64,000 nt of DNA from Cocleimonas sp. (GTDB taxonomy: Bacteria > Pseudomonadota > Gammaproteobacteria > Thiotrichales > Thiotrichaceae): contig JAKIUW010000013.1 in assembly GCA_021647365.1 (NCBI GenBank), positions 1-64,000 on the forward strand, given 5' to 3'. The notes below the pieces were generated by a model. That model worked only from the letters and a program-made list of their open reading frames with translations, made no database searches and was not told the DNA's origin. The position numbers and the translations under genes were made by a program. Position 1 is the first letter of the stretch; each line of letters opens with the position of its first letter. Below are positions 34,994-44,457 of the stretch, in pieces.

Positions 34994-35215
34994 ATGAAAT
35001 CATATAAAAATCTAGCAGGAAATGTAGGCATCTGTTCGTATGAGCTGGGTGAGAAAAAAATCAGAATTAAGTTTCATAGTAGAAAAAGCTTTATTTATGA
35101 TTGCTCAAATAATGGAGAAGAGCATATTAATGAAATGCAGAGATTAGCAATTCAGGGCTTTGGATTGACGCATTATATCAATGATGCTGATCTTAAAGCG
35201 GTTCCTTTAGATTAA
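34994..35215 (+). CDS. Small KTSC-like protein
   Basis: 73 residues. NLAGNVGICSYELGEKKIRIKFHSRKSFIYDC followed by a helix with MQRLAIQGFGLTHYIND resembles the small beta-rich KTSC-like proteins, in which a residue strand-turn-strand motif is followed by a short helix. The family has no established role. AGGAT upstream of ATG. It stands alone between fusA and cbbM. Confidence 0.55.
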   Translation: MKSYKNLAGNVGICSYELGEKKIRIKFHSRKSFIYDCSNNGEEHINEMQRLAIQGFGLTHYINDADLKAVPLD

Positions 35216-35294
35216 AGCTTATCTAATTTTTTATTTGACGGCAGCTTACTAAAAGTGATTTTTTTAGATACTTATAAACCCATATTGATATATT

Positions 35295-35335
35295 AAAAAA
35301 GCCCCGCTACTCAAAGAGTAGCGGGGCTTTTTGTT
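35295..35335. terminator. Bidirectional terminator, cbbM and the 34994 gene
   Basis: The stem GCCCCGCTACTC / GAGTAGCGGGGC (35301-35327, loop AAA) is flanked by A6 on the left and T5 on the right, so it can terminate minus-strand cbbM and the plus-strand small gene. Confidence 0.92.
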
Positions 35336-35360
35336 GTTCTAAATAAACTGAAGAGTCGGT

Positions 35361-36743
35361 TTATTTATGAACACCTAACTTGTCTCTCCAACCTGGGTAG
35401 ATCGAATCAGCATCACCTGGGAACGACTCGAATGCACGAGCAAATTCTTTGTGATCTTTAGCAAACTCAATTGGGTCTGCGCCTGCCATGAAACATTCGT
35501 ACGCTTGTCTTAATGACTTAGCACCGTCAGCTGGGCTGTCGATGTGACCGTAAGATCCGCCACCAGAAGTATTGATTACGTTACCGTGACCAAGGTTCTC
35601 GAAGAAACCAGGTAGGCGAAGTGCGTTCATGCCACCAGAGATGATTGATGTTGTTGGCTTCATTCCGTACCACTTCTGGTAGTAAACTGGTCCTTGACAC
35701 TCATCACGCTCAAGCATGTAACAGATAAGGTTATCTTCAGGTCCACCTTCCATTTTACCGAAGCCCATTGTGCCTACGTGGATACCAGAAGCACCTTGTA
35801 AACGAGATAGCTTGCCTAATACAAACGCATCATAACCACGCTTAGCAGAAGGAGAAGTAACCATACCGTGACCAGCACGATGATAATGTAAGTACTGTGC
35901 AGGGTAGTTACGACGAGCCGTAGTAATCATACCTGGGCCACCAACGAAACCGTCAACTAGGAATGCAACGTGAGATGAGTTCTCACCGAAAGTCTCAAGA
36001 ACATAATCAGCACGGTGAAGCATTTCATAATGGTCATCAGCTGTGATATTTGCAGAGAAGATCTTAGCTTCGCCAGTCTCGTCTTGTGCGCGTTTCATTG
36101 CATCAGCAACAAGAGGAAGAACCTTCTTCATAGGACAGAAAGTTTGGTTACCTTGAGGCTCATCATTTTTGATGAAATCTCCACCTAACCAGAACTGGTA
36201 TGCAGCTTCTGCAAAAGGCTCAGGACGTAAACCAAGCTTAGGCTTGATGATAGTACCTGCGATGTAACCACCGTCTTTAATAGGACGGCCTAGTGTACGC
36301 CACATATCAGATATATCTGTAGCAGGGCCATCAAACTCACGTAAGAATGCAGGTGGTACGAAGAAGTCATAAATCTTAGCTTCTTTAACATCACCCATAC
36401 CTTGGTTATTACCAATGATAAGCGTTAGTAGAGAAACAACCATTGCGCGACCATCGATCACGTTGCGGTCAAATAACTCAACAGGGTAGGCAATGCGCAT
36501 TTCAAGCTTAGCTTCATCAATGTGATAAACCAAAGCGTCAACGCCTTTAGTGAAATCATCAGTAGTAGAAACTTCTACGTTAGTACCTGTTGATGACTCT
36601 GCAGCGAAGTGAGCAGCTGTTTCTAAATAACCACCGAAACCAACCTGTGGTTCCATTTTGTAAGCTACGAGAAGGTGACCACCTTCTTCCATTAGTGTTT
36701 CTTCGTCAAGACTTAAGTCTGCATAACGACCGGACTGATCCAT
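35361..36743 (-). CDS. cbbM: Ribulose-1,5-bisphosphate carboxylase/oxygenase, form II
   Basis: 460 residues, typical of homodimer-based form II. CO2 fixation in the Calvin cycle. Active-site residues are all present: K167 in GTIIKPKLGL, carbamylated K192 with D194 and E195 in GGDFIKNDEP, H288 in HYHRAGHG, loop-6 K330 in GTMGFGKMEGG, and the phosphate-binding SGGMNALRLPG and NTSGGGSYGH. AAGGAG is upstream of the ATG. No large or small subunit of form I is here. It is divergent from cbbR and ends at a strong terminator. Form II has low CO2/O2 specificity and suits low-oxygen, CO2-rich habitats. Confidence 0.98.
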   Translation of the reverse strand: MDQSGRYADLSLDEETLMEEGGHLLVAYKMEPQVGFGGYLETAAHFAAESSTGTNVEVSTTDDFTKGVDALVYHIDEAKLEMRIAYPVELFDRNVIDGRAMVVSLLTLIIGNNQGMGDVKEAKIYDFFVPPAFLREFDGPATDISDMWRTLGRPIKDGGYIAGTIIKPKLGLRPEPFAEAAYQFWLGGDFIKNDEPQGNQTFCPMKKVLPLVADAMKRAQDETGEAKIFSANITADDHYEMLHRADYVLETFGENSSHVAFLVDGFVGGPGMITTARRNYPAQYLHYHRAGHGMVTSPSAKRGYDAFVLGKLSRLQGASGIHVGTMGFGKMEGGPEDNLICYMLERDECQGPVYYQKWYGMKPTTSIISGGMNALRLPGFFENLGHGNVINTSGGGSYGHIDSPADGAKSLRQAYECFMAGADPIEFAKDHKEFARAFESFPGDADSIYPGWRDKLGVHK

Positions 36744-36764
36744 TTGGAACTCCTTTCTAAATTA

Positions 36765-36875
36765 ATAACAATTGTATCTGGATAATCATTTTCAAATTTC
36801 CAGTGCAAGCAGTATACATATCCCATATAATAATTAAAACTGATTAAATTAGATGAAAACATAACAATTGCTTAT
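36765..36875. promoter_or_regulatory. Candidate CbbR binding sites in the cbbM-cbbR intergenic region
   Basis: The decamer ATAACAATTG occurs twice, at 36765-36774 and 36861-36870. The second is part of a near-dyad ATAACAATTGCTTAT (36861-36875) that contains a T-N11-A LysR box and ends 37 nt before the cbbR ATG. The first lies about 20 nt upstream of the cbbM start. LysR regulators of this type usually bind such intergenic sites. The assignment is an inference. Confidence 0.4.
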
Positions 36876-36912
36876 GTTGATTTGATTACTAGTAAAAATA
36901 GAAAGAAACCCT

Positions 36913-37842
36913 ATGAATATAACATTTCGCCAATTACAAATCTTTGAAGCCGTTGTACAAACACAAAGCTATACCCGAGCAGCAGAGCAATTGCACATGA
37001 CACAACCAGCGGTTTCCATGCAAATGAAACAATTAGAAGAAACCGTAGGTTTAGATTTATTTGAAAGGCAAGGGAAAAAAATTGTTATTACAAAGGTGGG
37101 TGAAAAGCTACGTAAACATACCAATAAAATAATTAGCCGATTTGATGTGCTAAAGGCCTCCATTAACAAACTAAAAAAAGGTCATTATGAGCAAATCAAA
37201 ATATCTGCTGCAACAACGGCCAATCATTTTGTCACTCATATGATGGCGGAATTTAGTCGTCAACATCAAGATATCAATATTACTTTAGACATCACCAACC
37301 GAGAAACCCTCGTGAGACAGCTTCAAGCATATGATCCAGATTTTGTCATTATGGGTGAACCACCTAATAAACTGGATTTAGACTCTCAACTTATTATGGA
37401 GAATCCGCTTGTCGTTATCGCATCACCTGAGCATCCCGTTGTCACAAAATATAAATCCAAAAACGTCCCTATGAAAGAAGTCGTCAAAGAGCCTTTCGTA
37501 GTTCGTGAAGAAGGTTCAGGCACAAAAGCTGCAATTCGCAGGCATTTTAAAAAACACGGCTTAGATTTTATAAGCTCGTATGAAATGAGCAGCAACGAGT
37601 CCATCAAACACGCGGTAGTGGCTGGCTTAGGCCTAGGTATTGTAGCCTTACATACGATTAAATTAGAACTAGAGGCTGGCAAGCTGATTATCTTACATGT
37701 AGAAAATTTCCCATTAGAACGCTATTGGCATTTAGTTTCACGTAAGGGTCGTCGCTTATCACCAGCGGCGGTTGAATTCCAGGCATTCATTTTAGAAAGT
37801 GCAAGTGCGTACCAACAAAGTTATGAGCATTTTTTGGTTTGA
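36913..37842 (+). CDS. cbbR: LysR-family regulator of CO2 fixation CbbR
   Basis: 309 residues. Winged helix-turn-helix at 1-60 (FRQLQIFEAVVQTQSYTRAAEQLHMTQPAVSMQMKQLEE), then an effector-binding domain with two alpha/beta lobes, and the conserved VREEGSGTKAAIRRHF. It is divergent from cbbM, the classic CbbR arrangement, and probably activates cbbM and its own control in response to a Calvin-cycle metabolite. Confidence 0.93.
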   Translation: MNITFRQLQIFEAVVQTQSYTRAAEQLHMTQPAVSMQMKQLEETVGLDLFERQGKKIVITKVGEKLRKHTNKIISRFDVLKASINKLKKGHYEQIKISAATTANHFVTHMMAEFSRQHQDINITLDITNRETLVRQLQAYDPDFVIMGEPPNKLDLDSQLIMENPLVVIASPEHPVVTKYKSKNVPMKEVVKEPFVVREEGSGTKAAIRRHFKKHGLDFISSYEMSSNESIKHAVVAGLGLGIVALHTIKLELEAGKLIILHVENFPLERYWHLVSRKGRRLSPAAVEFQAFILESASAYQQSYEHFLV

Positions 37843-37862
37843 TAAGTATGATGGGTAGCAAC

Positions 37863-37884
37863 CATGTAAAAGTGGGGGGGTGTG
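37863..37884 (+). repeat. G-tract repeat copy (class A)
   Basis: CATGTAAAAGTG, seven G, TGTG, 20 nt after the cbbR stop and about 115 nt before cbbQ. Confidence 0.88.
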
Positions 37885-37999
37885 TACGTTTTAATATCAA
37901 TTCATAAGAATTAATTATCTTTTCATCTCTTTTAATCAGTTTTAATTATTTTGTCTCTCTGTATACTCACTGTTATCAAAATTAATACTAGGAAGAACC

Positions 38000-38809
38000 A
38001 TGTCAGAGCTAGATATCGAACAATACAAAATCACCAAAGAACCTTATTACGAAGCGCAAGGCGATGAGGTTAAATGGTATCAAGCAGCTTATGACGCTCG
38101 TTTACCTGTAATGGTAAAAGGCCCAACAGGTTGTGGCAAGTCTCGTTTTATTGAGCATATGGCATATAAATTGGGCAAGCCGTTAATCACGGTTGCTTGT
38201 AATGAAGACATGACAGCATCAGATTTAGTAGGGCGTTACTTGTTGGATGCTGATGGCACACGTTGGTTAGATGGCCCATTAACGGTTGCTGCGCGTATCG
38301 GCGCGATCTGCTATTTGGATGAAATTGTTGAAGCACGTCAAGATACCACAGTTGTTATTCACCCATTGACCGATCACCGCCGCGAATTACCGCTGGACAA
38401 AAAAGGTGAGATGATTAAGGCGCACCCTGATTTTCAGCTAGTAATCTCTTATAACCCTGGTTACCAAAGCATGATGAAAGAGCTAAAGCAGTCAACCAAG
38501 CAAAGATTCGTGGCGATGGATTTTGACTATGCCCCAGCAAAAGTAGAAGAAGGTATTATCGCAAAAGAAGCGGGTATTGATGCAGAAACAGCAAAGAAAC
38601 TGGTTAAAATTGGTGGTGTTGCGCGTAACCTTAAAGGTCACGGTTTAGATGAAGGTATCTCAACACGTTTATTGGTATATGCAGCAAGTTTGATGAATCA
38701 GGGCATTAATGCACAAGATGCTTGTAAAATGGCACTTGTTCGCCCGATTACGGATGATGCTGATATTCGTCAAACCCTAGATCATGCGATTGACGCTACT
38801 TTTGCGTAA
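38000..38809 (+). CDS. cbbQ: RuBisCO activase AAA+ subunit CbbQ
   Basis: 269 residues, MoxR-type AAA+ ATPase. Walker A GPTGCGKSRF near residue 40, Walker B ICYLDEIVEA near 100, and sensor SYNPGYQS near 152. CbbQ forms a hexamer that, with CbbO, removes inhibitory sugar phosphates from inactive RuBisCO. AGGAAG precedes the ATG. cbbO begins 19 nt after its stop. It lies near a form II enzyme, so this probably is the Q2O2-type system. Confidence 0.95.
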   Translation: MSELDIEQYKITKEPYYEAQGDEVKWYQAAYDARLPVMVKGPTGCGKSRFIEHMAYKLGKPLITVACNEDMTASDLVGRYLLDADGTRWLDGPLTVAARIGAICYLDEIVEARQDTTVVIHPLTDHRRELPLDKKGEMIKAHPDFQLVISYNPGYQSMMKELKQSTKQRFVAMDFDYAPAKVEEGIIAKEAGIDAETAKKLVKIGGVARNLKGHGLDEGISTRLLVYAASLMNQGINAQDACKMALVRPITDDADIRQTLDHAIDATFA

Positions 38810-38828
38810 CATTCATTAGATATTCGAT

Positions 38829-41120
38829 ATGAACGCAACAGAAGAAAAAACACTTCCGCCAGAGCTTCTCCACTTTCGCAATAGACTCAAATGTAGTTTT
38901 GAGCAGATTGACGATGTGTTTGAAGATTGCATGCGTGATGCTCAAAGAAAGCTGAGCAATAAAGGTGTGGACGATTACCTCAAAGGTGCTTCGCTGATTT
39001 GTATGATCGGGCGTGGCGTTGAACCTGTTTTACAGTTTATGGAAGTAATTCCAGAGCTTGCCGCTAAACTCGGCGAAGAGGTTATTAACCAAATTTCTGA
39101 TGGTGTATGGGAAGTTTCACGTACACCCAATGGTATCGCAATTCCCCCTTTTATGGCAACGTTGCAAGAGGCAGGTCGTCGCCTTGGCAGTCAAAATCAG
39201 TTTACTCATTATATGGAAATTCTTTTCGATATGATGGAGCGCACTACGGGTTCGATTCATGGGCATCACACCACTTTTCCTAGCCCAGGTTTACCTGATC
39301 TATTAAATCAAATGCCCTACCTGTTAAGCCAAGTATCATTGGAAGGTTTACGCAATTGGATTGATTATGGTATTCGTAACTACGGCGACCACCCTGAACG
39401 TCAAAAAGATTACTTCACACTACAATCGGCTGATGCGCGTGCGATGTTGCAACGTGAACGTCACGGTACATTATTTGCAGACAATGAACGCAACTTAGTC
39501 ATATATTTAAAAGCCCTGTGGGATGATAAAGATTATCTTGTACCTTATTCAACAGGCTTTGATGAGTTGCGCAAGCCTGTGCCGTATTATGATAAATTGG
39601 GGATGCGAATCCCTGATGTTTATGACGATGTGGTTGACGATACAACAGGAACGACAATAAAAGGCATTGATCGTTATCGCGCCGTTTTAGCACATATGGC
39701 GGCGCATCGTCGTTGGAGTTCGCAGATGGTTGCGGATAACTTTAGTCCCTTCCAGCGTATTGCAATAGAGGTTTTAGAAGACTCACGAATTGAATACTTG
39801 GCGATTCAAGAATATCCTGGGTTGCGAAAACTCTGGCTTTCATTGCACCCTGTGCCCGTTGAAGGTGAATGTAACGAAGAAGGAATATCCTGTATTCGTC
39901 ATCGTTTAGCGATGCTTTCCTATGCCATGCTGAATGAAAATCACGGTTATAAAGATAAAGATATTTTAATTACCGTTGAAGCATTTCATGAGTTGATGAA
40001 GAGTAACGAGAAAACTGAAACTAAAGATATGATCAACCTCGGTTTAGGCTATATCACCAGAACTCGTCGCCAAGAAGACCAAGCGGCTAAAATGTTTTTT
40101 GATAATACCATTATTGAATATCGCGATGATAATCGTCGTCTTTGGGTGTTTATTGAAGAGGGTGATGAAGAAGAGTCATTCGATAATGATCCTAAAAAAG
40201 TGGAGGAAGAAGAGGAATTACACGCACTTCCACCACGTCATTACCCAGAATGGGATTATAATACAAAAAGCTATCGCCCAGATTGGGTGAGCTTGTATGA
40301 GAGCTTGCACCCATCGGGAGACCCTGCGGTTATTGATGGAATTCTGGAAAAACACTCCGCTTTAGCTAAGCGTCTTAAACAAATTTTGGATATGCTTAAG
40401 CCTCAAAACTACGTGCGAGTGCGCTATCAAGAAGAAGGCAGTGAGCTTGATTTGGATGTGGCGATTCGTTCTTTAATCGATTTTAAAAGCGGGGCGCAAC
40501 CCGACCCACGTATCAATATGAGTCATAAACACGACGGACGTGATATTGCAGTGACGCTGTTGCTGGATTTATCCGCATCGTTAGATGATAAACCGCACGG
40601 AAGCACGCAAACTTTATTAGAGCTAAGCCAAGAAGCAGTATCATTATTAGGTTGGGCGATTGATAATTTAGATGATAAGTTTTCTATTGGCGGATTCTTC
40701 TCAAATACGCGCCACGATGTGAAATACCTCCACTTCAAAGGCTTTAATGAACGCTGGACGGATGAAGTAAAGGCACGAGTAGCAAAAATGGAAGCGGGGT
40801 TTTCAACCCGAATGGGTGCAGCAGTGCGTCACGCAGGTCATTATTTAAGCAATCAAAAAGCAGATAAAAAACTGCTATTGATTTTAACCGATGGCGAGCC
40901 AGCAGATATTGATGTAAACGATGCAAAACTATTAATCAAAGATGCACACAAAGCCGTCGGTGAGCTAGATATGGAAGGCATCTACACACACTGTATTAGT
41001 CTTGATCCAAAAGCTGATGAATACGTGAGTGATATATTCGGCTCGCATTACACCGTGATTGATAATGTTAGCCGCTTGCCTGAAAAGTTACCGCAGCTAT
41101 TTTTGGCATTAACAAAATAG
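38829..41120 (+). CDS. cbbO: RuBisCO activase VWA-domain subunit CbbO
   Basis: 763 residues. The C-terminal von Willebrand A domain (about 570-760) has the MIDAS motif LLLDLSASLDD and LILTDGEPADID. The N-terminal and central parts are the helical CbbO/NorD-like region with an acidic stretch DDNRRLWVFIEEGDEEESFD at about 440. CbbO docks onto RuBisCO via its VWA domain while CbbQ pulls. Only 19 nt after cbbQ, so the two are cotranscribed; no clear ribosome binding site is seen. Confidence 0.95.
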   Translation: MNATEEKTLPPELLHFRNRLKCSFEQIDDVFEDCMRDAQRKLSNKGVDDYLKGASLICMIGRGVEPVLQFMEVIPELAAKLGEEVINQISDGVWEVSRTPNGIAIPPFMATLQEAGRRLGSQNQFTHYMEILFDMMERTTGSIHGHHTTFPSPGLPDLLNQMPYLLSQVSLEGLRNWIDYGIRNYGDHPERQKDYFTLQSADARAMLQRERHGTLFADNERNLVIYLKALWDDKDYLVPYSTGFDELRKPVPYYDKLGMRIPDVYDDVVDDTTGTTIKGIDRYRAVLAHMAAHRRWSSQMVADNFSPFQRIAIEVLEDSRIEYLAIQEYPGLRKLWLSLHPVPVEGECNEEGISCIRHRLAMLSYAMLNENHGYKDKDILITVEAFHELMKSNEKTETKDMINLGLGYITRTRRQEDQAAKMFFDNTIIEYRDDNRRLWVFIEEGDEEESFDNDPKKVEEEEELHALPPRHYPEWDYNTKSYRPDWVSLYESLHPSGDPAVIDGILEKHSALAKRLKQILDMLKPQNYVRVRYQEEGSELDLDVAIRSLIDFKSGAQPDPRINMSHKHDGRDIAVTLLLDLSASLDDKPHGSTQTLLELSQEAVSLLGWAIDNLDDKFSIGGFFSNTRHDVKYLHFKGFNERWTDEVKARVAKMEAGFSTRMGAAVRHAGHYLSNQKADKKLLLILTDGEPADIDVNDAKLLIKDAHKAVGELDMEGIYTHCISLDPKADEYVSDIFGSHYTVIDNVSRLPEKLPQLFLALTK

Positions 41121-41146
41121 CACCTGCCACTGAGTGGACTCCAAGC

Positions 41147-41548
41147 ATGAAAAACACTATTAGAATAACGATTCCATTTTCATTTAAGGGTGAAGAAAAC
41201 ACCCCTTATGCGATTATTGACTTGGATCACTATATTAAAAATAACGACTGTTTAGGACATGCTTTTAATCTTGTAGTGCAGAAAAGTAATATAGATCGAT
41301 ATTCGTATGAATATGAGGTGTTAGAGACTTCACCAAAATTATTCAGTAATCCAACAGGCATAGCGGGTGATTTTTTAACGGATCAAAACTTTGATTTGAA
41401 AGGTTTTAAACAGCTACAAGTTGAAAGGGCTACATTACAAAAATTACAAGCTATAGCGAGTAATGTTCTGAATATTGATGATCTTGATAATAATAAAGAT
41501 ATCAAACAAGCTTTGATGGAAGCTTATGAGGCAGGCAAAAGCATTTAG
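41147..41548 (+). CDS. Hypothetical protein downstream of cbbO
   Basis: 133 residues, no signal peptide or membrane segment. TIRITIPFSFKGEENTPYAIIDLDHYI at the start looks like paired strands, the middle DRYSYEYEVLETSP continues as a beta-rich part, and residues 95-133 are helical and acidic (ATLQKLQAIASNVLNIDDLDNN). I do not recognise the family. It starts 26 nt after cbbO on the same strand and probably shares the transcript, so a role near RuBisCO activation or assembly is possible but unproven. Confidence 0.6.
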   Translation: MKNTIRITIPFSFKGEENTPYAIIDLDHYIKNNDCLGHAFNLVVQKSNIDRYSYEYEVLETSPKLFSNPTGIAGDFLTDQNFDLKGFKQLQVERATLQKLQAIASNVLNIDDLDNNKDIKQALMEAYEAGKSI

Positions 41549-41561
41549 TTATATAAAAGAC

Positions 41562-41584
41562 CATGTAAAAAGAGGGGGGTGTGC
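41562..41584 (+). repeat. G-tract repeat copy (class A, variant)
   Basis: CATGTAAAAAGA, six G, TGTGC, between the converging 41147 gene and dsbB. Confidence 0.85.
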
Positions 41585-41607
41585 TTCCTATATAATGTAC
41601 TTAAATC

Positions 41608-42108
41608 CTATCGTGCTAAAAACAACAGTTTTAAACTATAAAGTAAGAATAATCCAAATGCTATCAAGCTCCATTCTGGAATACTCAGCGATAAAAAACT
41701 CCAAACAACTTCTGCACACTCCCCTGAGCCTTGAAATACTTTTTGAATAACCTCATTGGCAGGTAAGTTATTCATCCAAAACTCAAGCCCTGGACCACAT
41801 TCGGGAATCGTGTCTTTTGGTAGATGTTGTAACCATGTATGGCGACCCGCAACGATAAGCCCTGCAATACTGGTGAGCGTCAGCAAGAGTCCATAAACTC
41901 GTCGTCCCCACGTCTTTGGCCCTTGTAATAGTGCGAGCAAGAATATCCCCGCAAACACCATAACGATAACTCTTTGCACGATACACAGCGGGCAGGGAAT
42001 TAGCTCCATGTAATATTGGAAGAATAGTGCAGTAGCAAGCATGCCAAGGCTTATTAATAGTCCGATGAACATGGCGGGGCGGATGCTTTTTATTGTGTTT
42101 ATTTTCAT
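41608..42108 (-). CDS. dsbB: Disulfide bond formation protein DsbB
   Basis: 166 residues, four membrane helices. Quinone-linked oxidase that re-oxidises DsbA. The first redox pair is CPLC (residues 38-41, IPCPLCIVQR), the second pair is C in TIPECGPGLEF and C in GSGECAEVVW. The latter Cys spacing is normal for DsbB. It lies downstream of pdxA on the same strand, 24 nt away. Confidence 0.93.
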   Translation of the reverse strand: MKINTIKSIRPAMFIGLLISLGMLATALFFQYYMELIPCPLCIVQRVIVMVFAGIFLLALLQGPKTWGRRVYGLLLTLTSIAGLIVAGRHTWLQHLPKDTIPECGPGLEFWMNNLPANEVIQKVFQGSGECAEVVWSFLSLSIPEWSLIAFGLFLLYSLKLLFLAR

Positions 42109-42132
42109 TGTGATGTTATTTATCTGAGAAAT

Positions 42133-43152
42133 TTAGTTAAGTTTTTTTGGATTAATCATTTCTAAAGCACTATCAAAAGCAGCGACTAAACTACCTGTTG
42201 ATGCTTTCCCTGAGCCTGCGAGATCAAGCGCAGTACCGTGGTCAACTGAGGTGCGAATGATAGGCAAACCCAGTGTGACATTGATTGCATGACCAAAGCC
42301 AATGTGTTTAAGCACGGGTAAACCTTGATCGTGATACATGGCAAGCACGGCATCGGCAGTTTCAAGATATTTGGGTGTGAATAAGGTGTCAGCAGGAAGA
42401 GGGCCTGTGAGATTCATTCCAGTTTTTTTGAGCGCTTCAATCACAGGTTCAATAGTTTCAATCTCTTCCATGCCTAAATGTCCATCTTCACCTGCATGAG
42501 GGTTTAATCCACAGATTAAAATATGAGGGTTTTCAATGCCAAATTTGGTAACAAGATCATGATGGAGAATACTAATCACTTGCTTAAGTGAGTCTTTAGT
42601 AATGGCATCACTCACATCTTTAAGGGGCAAGTGTGTAGTGGCAAGTGCTACGCGTAAACTGTCAGCGGCAAGCATCATCACAGGAAGAGGAGCTTTGGTG
42701 AGTGCTGCTAAAAATTCTGTATGACCTGTAAATGCAACGCCTGCATCGTTGATAATGCCTTTGTGTAGCGGCGCTGTGACCATGGCATCAAACTCATTAT
42801 TGATGCAGCCCATGGTGGCGCGGGTTAATGTGTCCAGTACATATTGGGCGTTGCGGGTGTTTAGCTCGCCTGCAATAACGCTATCGGAACATTTAATATC
42901 GAGAATTTTTATTTCAAGGTCTTTATTGACGGTTGCTCTGTTTGTTGCATCGCTGCCTTCTTGGTAATCACTAAATGTAACAGGGATATCCAGTTGTTGC
43001 GCACGTGCTTGCATCATGGCTTTATCAGCCACAACGACTAGCTCTGCTTCAAAAGGATTTGATTGGCGTTGTTGAGCAAGCTGGATAATTAAATCTGGCC
43101 CAATTCCCGCAGGTTCTCCTGGGGTAACGGCAAGGCGAGGGATGATGTTCAT
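42133..43152 (-). CDS. pdxA: 4-hydroxythreonine-4-phosphate dehydrogenase
   Basis: 339 residues. Pyridoxal 5'-phosphate synthesis from 4-phosphohydroxythreonine. RLAVTPGEPAGIGPDL at the start, metal-binding H in VTAPLHKGIIN and GHTEFLA, and MYHDQGLPVLKHIGFGHAINVTLGLPIIRTSVDHGTALDLAG towards the end. It follows surA, the common surA-pdxA order; the usual third partner rsmA is replaced here by dsbB. Confidence 0.96.
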   Translation of the reverse strand: MNIIPRLAVTPGEPAGIGPDLIIQLAQQRQSNPFEAELVVVADKAMMQARAQQLDIPVTFSDYQEGSDATNRATVNKDLEIKILDIKCSDSVIAGELNTRNAQYVLDTLTRATMGCINNEFDAMVTAPLHKGIINDAGVAFTGHTEFLAALTKAPLPVMMLAADSLRVALATTHLPLKDVSDAITKDSLKQVISILHHDLVTKFGIENPHILICGLNPHAGEDGHLGMEEIETIEPVIEALKKTGMNLTGPLPADTLFTPKYLETADAVLAMYHDQGLPVLKHIGFGHAINVTLGLPIIRTSVDHGTALDLAGSGKASTGSLVAAFDSALEMINPKKLN

Positions 43153-43182
43153 AAGTTACTATCTAAAAGCTAATCGAGAAAA

Positions 43183-44457
43183 CTAGATTTTAATTCGGTA
43201 TTCCACAAAAGCTTCATCACGCAAGCCCTGTAACCAGTTTTTAAAATCATCAGATTGCTTTTCTTGTGTAATGACAGATTGTGCCTGTAACTTAAGTGCT
43301 TCGCGTGTTTGATCACTGGCTTTACGTTCAAGGACTTCCAATATATGCCAGCCAAATTTTGTTTGAATGGGCTGACTTAAGCTATTTAGTGGTAGAGTTC
43401 TTACTGCTTTTGCAAAAGGAGGCACAAATGATGATGGGTCCATCATGCCGAGATTTCCACCATCGACTGCGCTACCTTTATCCGCAGAGTTTTCTTTGGC
43501 AAGTTTTGCAAAGTCTCCACCTGCTAATATCTTATTGCGCAAAATGGTTGCTTTAAGTTTGGCTTGTGGTTCGCTGGAAGGAATTAAAATATGCCTAACA
43601 CGTGCTTGTTGGGTAACTTTACGTTTTCCGCCACGCTGTTCAACCAGTTTAAGAATATGAAAACCTTTTGGGTCACGCACGACATTGGATAGCTCACCAG
43701 CACCCATTAGGCTTAATGTGCGAATGTAAGCAGGGCTTAGTGATTGAGCATTTTTCCAACCAAGGTCGGTGCTTCTTGCACCCATCTTTTTAATCAGGGA
43801 CTCTGATACTTGGCTAGATTGTGCGAGTAACTTCTTTCTAAGAATTTGAGTGCGAGTCAGTAAATTATTGAATTGCTTAACAGGTGTGCCATTGGGAGCA
43901 GGCATTAGAATATCAATCAAATGATATTGAACGCCTTGGCTAAGCTGAATGCTCTCTGCTTTGATAAGATCATCCACCTCATATTCGCTAATCGATTTTC
44001 TGCTACCTTTGTGACGCTTTTGTAATGAATCTAAATACAGCCTTTCACGAATGCTTTCACGGAATTTTTTGTAGTCGTGGTCTTCTTTGATTAGCGCGAT
44101 ACGAAACTGTTCTAAGTTAAGTTTGTTTTGTCTGGCAATACTTAGCATGGCGCGATCTACGGCTACGTCATCAATGACAATGCCTAATGATTTAGCACGT
44201 TGTAGTTGGATTTTTTGTAAAATGAGTGACTCTAGTGCATCTTTGATCAGCGCTTGGTCAGAGACTTGCCCCTTACCTGATTGTTTTGCACGTTGCGCAA
44301 CTTTTCTAACTTCGCTAAACATAACAATATCATCATTTACCAATGCGGCAATTTTATCTAACTGAATATCTTCAGCGTGGCTCGCAGATACAAGTATTGT
44401 CAGAAATAAAGTCCCTAACAGTGTTTTTAGCTGGGTAAAGTGTTTAATAATCATCAT
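43183..44457 (-). CDS. surA: Periplasmic chaperone and peptidyl-prolyl isomerase SurA
   Basis: 424 residues. Signal peptide (about 1-28, ending ASHA). The N-terminal chaperone module (about 30-165, DKIAALVNDDIVMFSEV) is followed by two parvulin domains: the first around 175-275 (YHLIDILMPAPNG) and the second around 285-390 (ARVRHILIPSSEPQAK, GGNLGMMDPSSFVPPF, GWHILEVLERK). It delivers outer-membrane proteins to the Bam complex. The start overlaps the lptD end by 14 nt. Confidence 0.95.
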   Translation of the reverse strand: MMIIKHFTQLKTLLGTLFLTILVSASHAEDIQLDKIAALVNDDIVMFSEVRKVAQRAKQSGKGQVSDQALIKDALESLILQKIQLQRAKSLGIVIDDVAVDRAMLSIARQNKLNLEQFRIALIKEDHDYKKFRESIRERLYLDSLQKRHKGSRKSISEYEVDDLIKAESIQLSQGVQYHLIDILMPAPNGTPVKQFNNLLTRTQILRKKLLAQSSQVSESLIKKMGARSTDLGWKNAQSLSPAYIRTLSLMGAGELSNVVRDPKGFHILKLVEQRGGKRKVTQQARVRHILIPSSEPQAKLKATILRNKILAGGDFAKLAKENSADKGSAVDGGNLGMMDPSSFVPPFAKAVRTLPLNSLSQPIQTKFGWHILEVLERKASDQTREALKLQAQSVITQEKQSDDFKNWLQGLRDEAFVEYRIKI

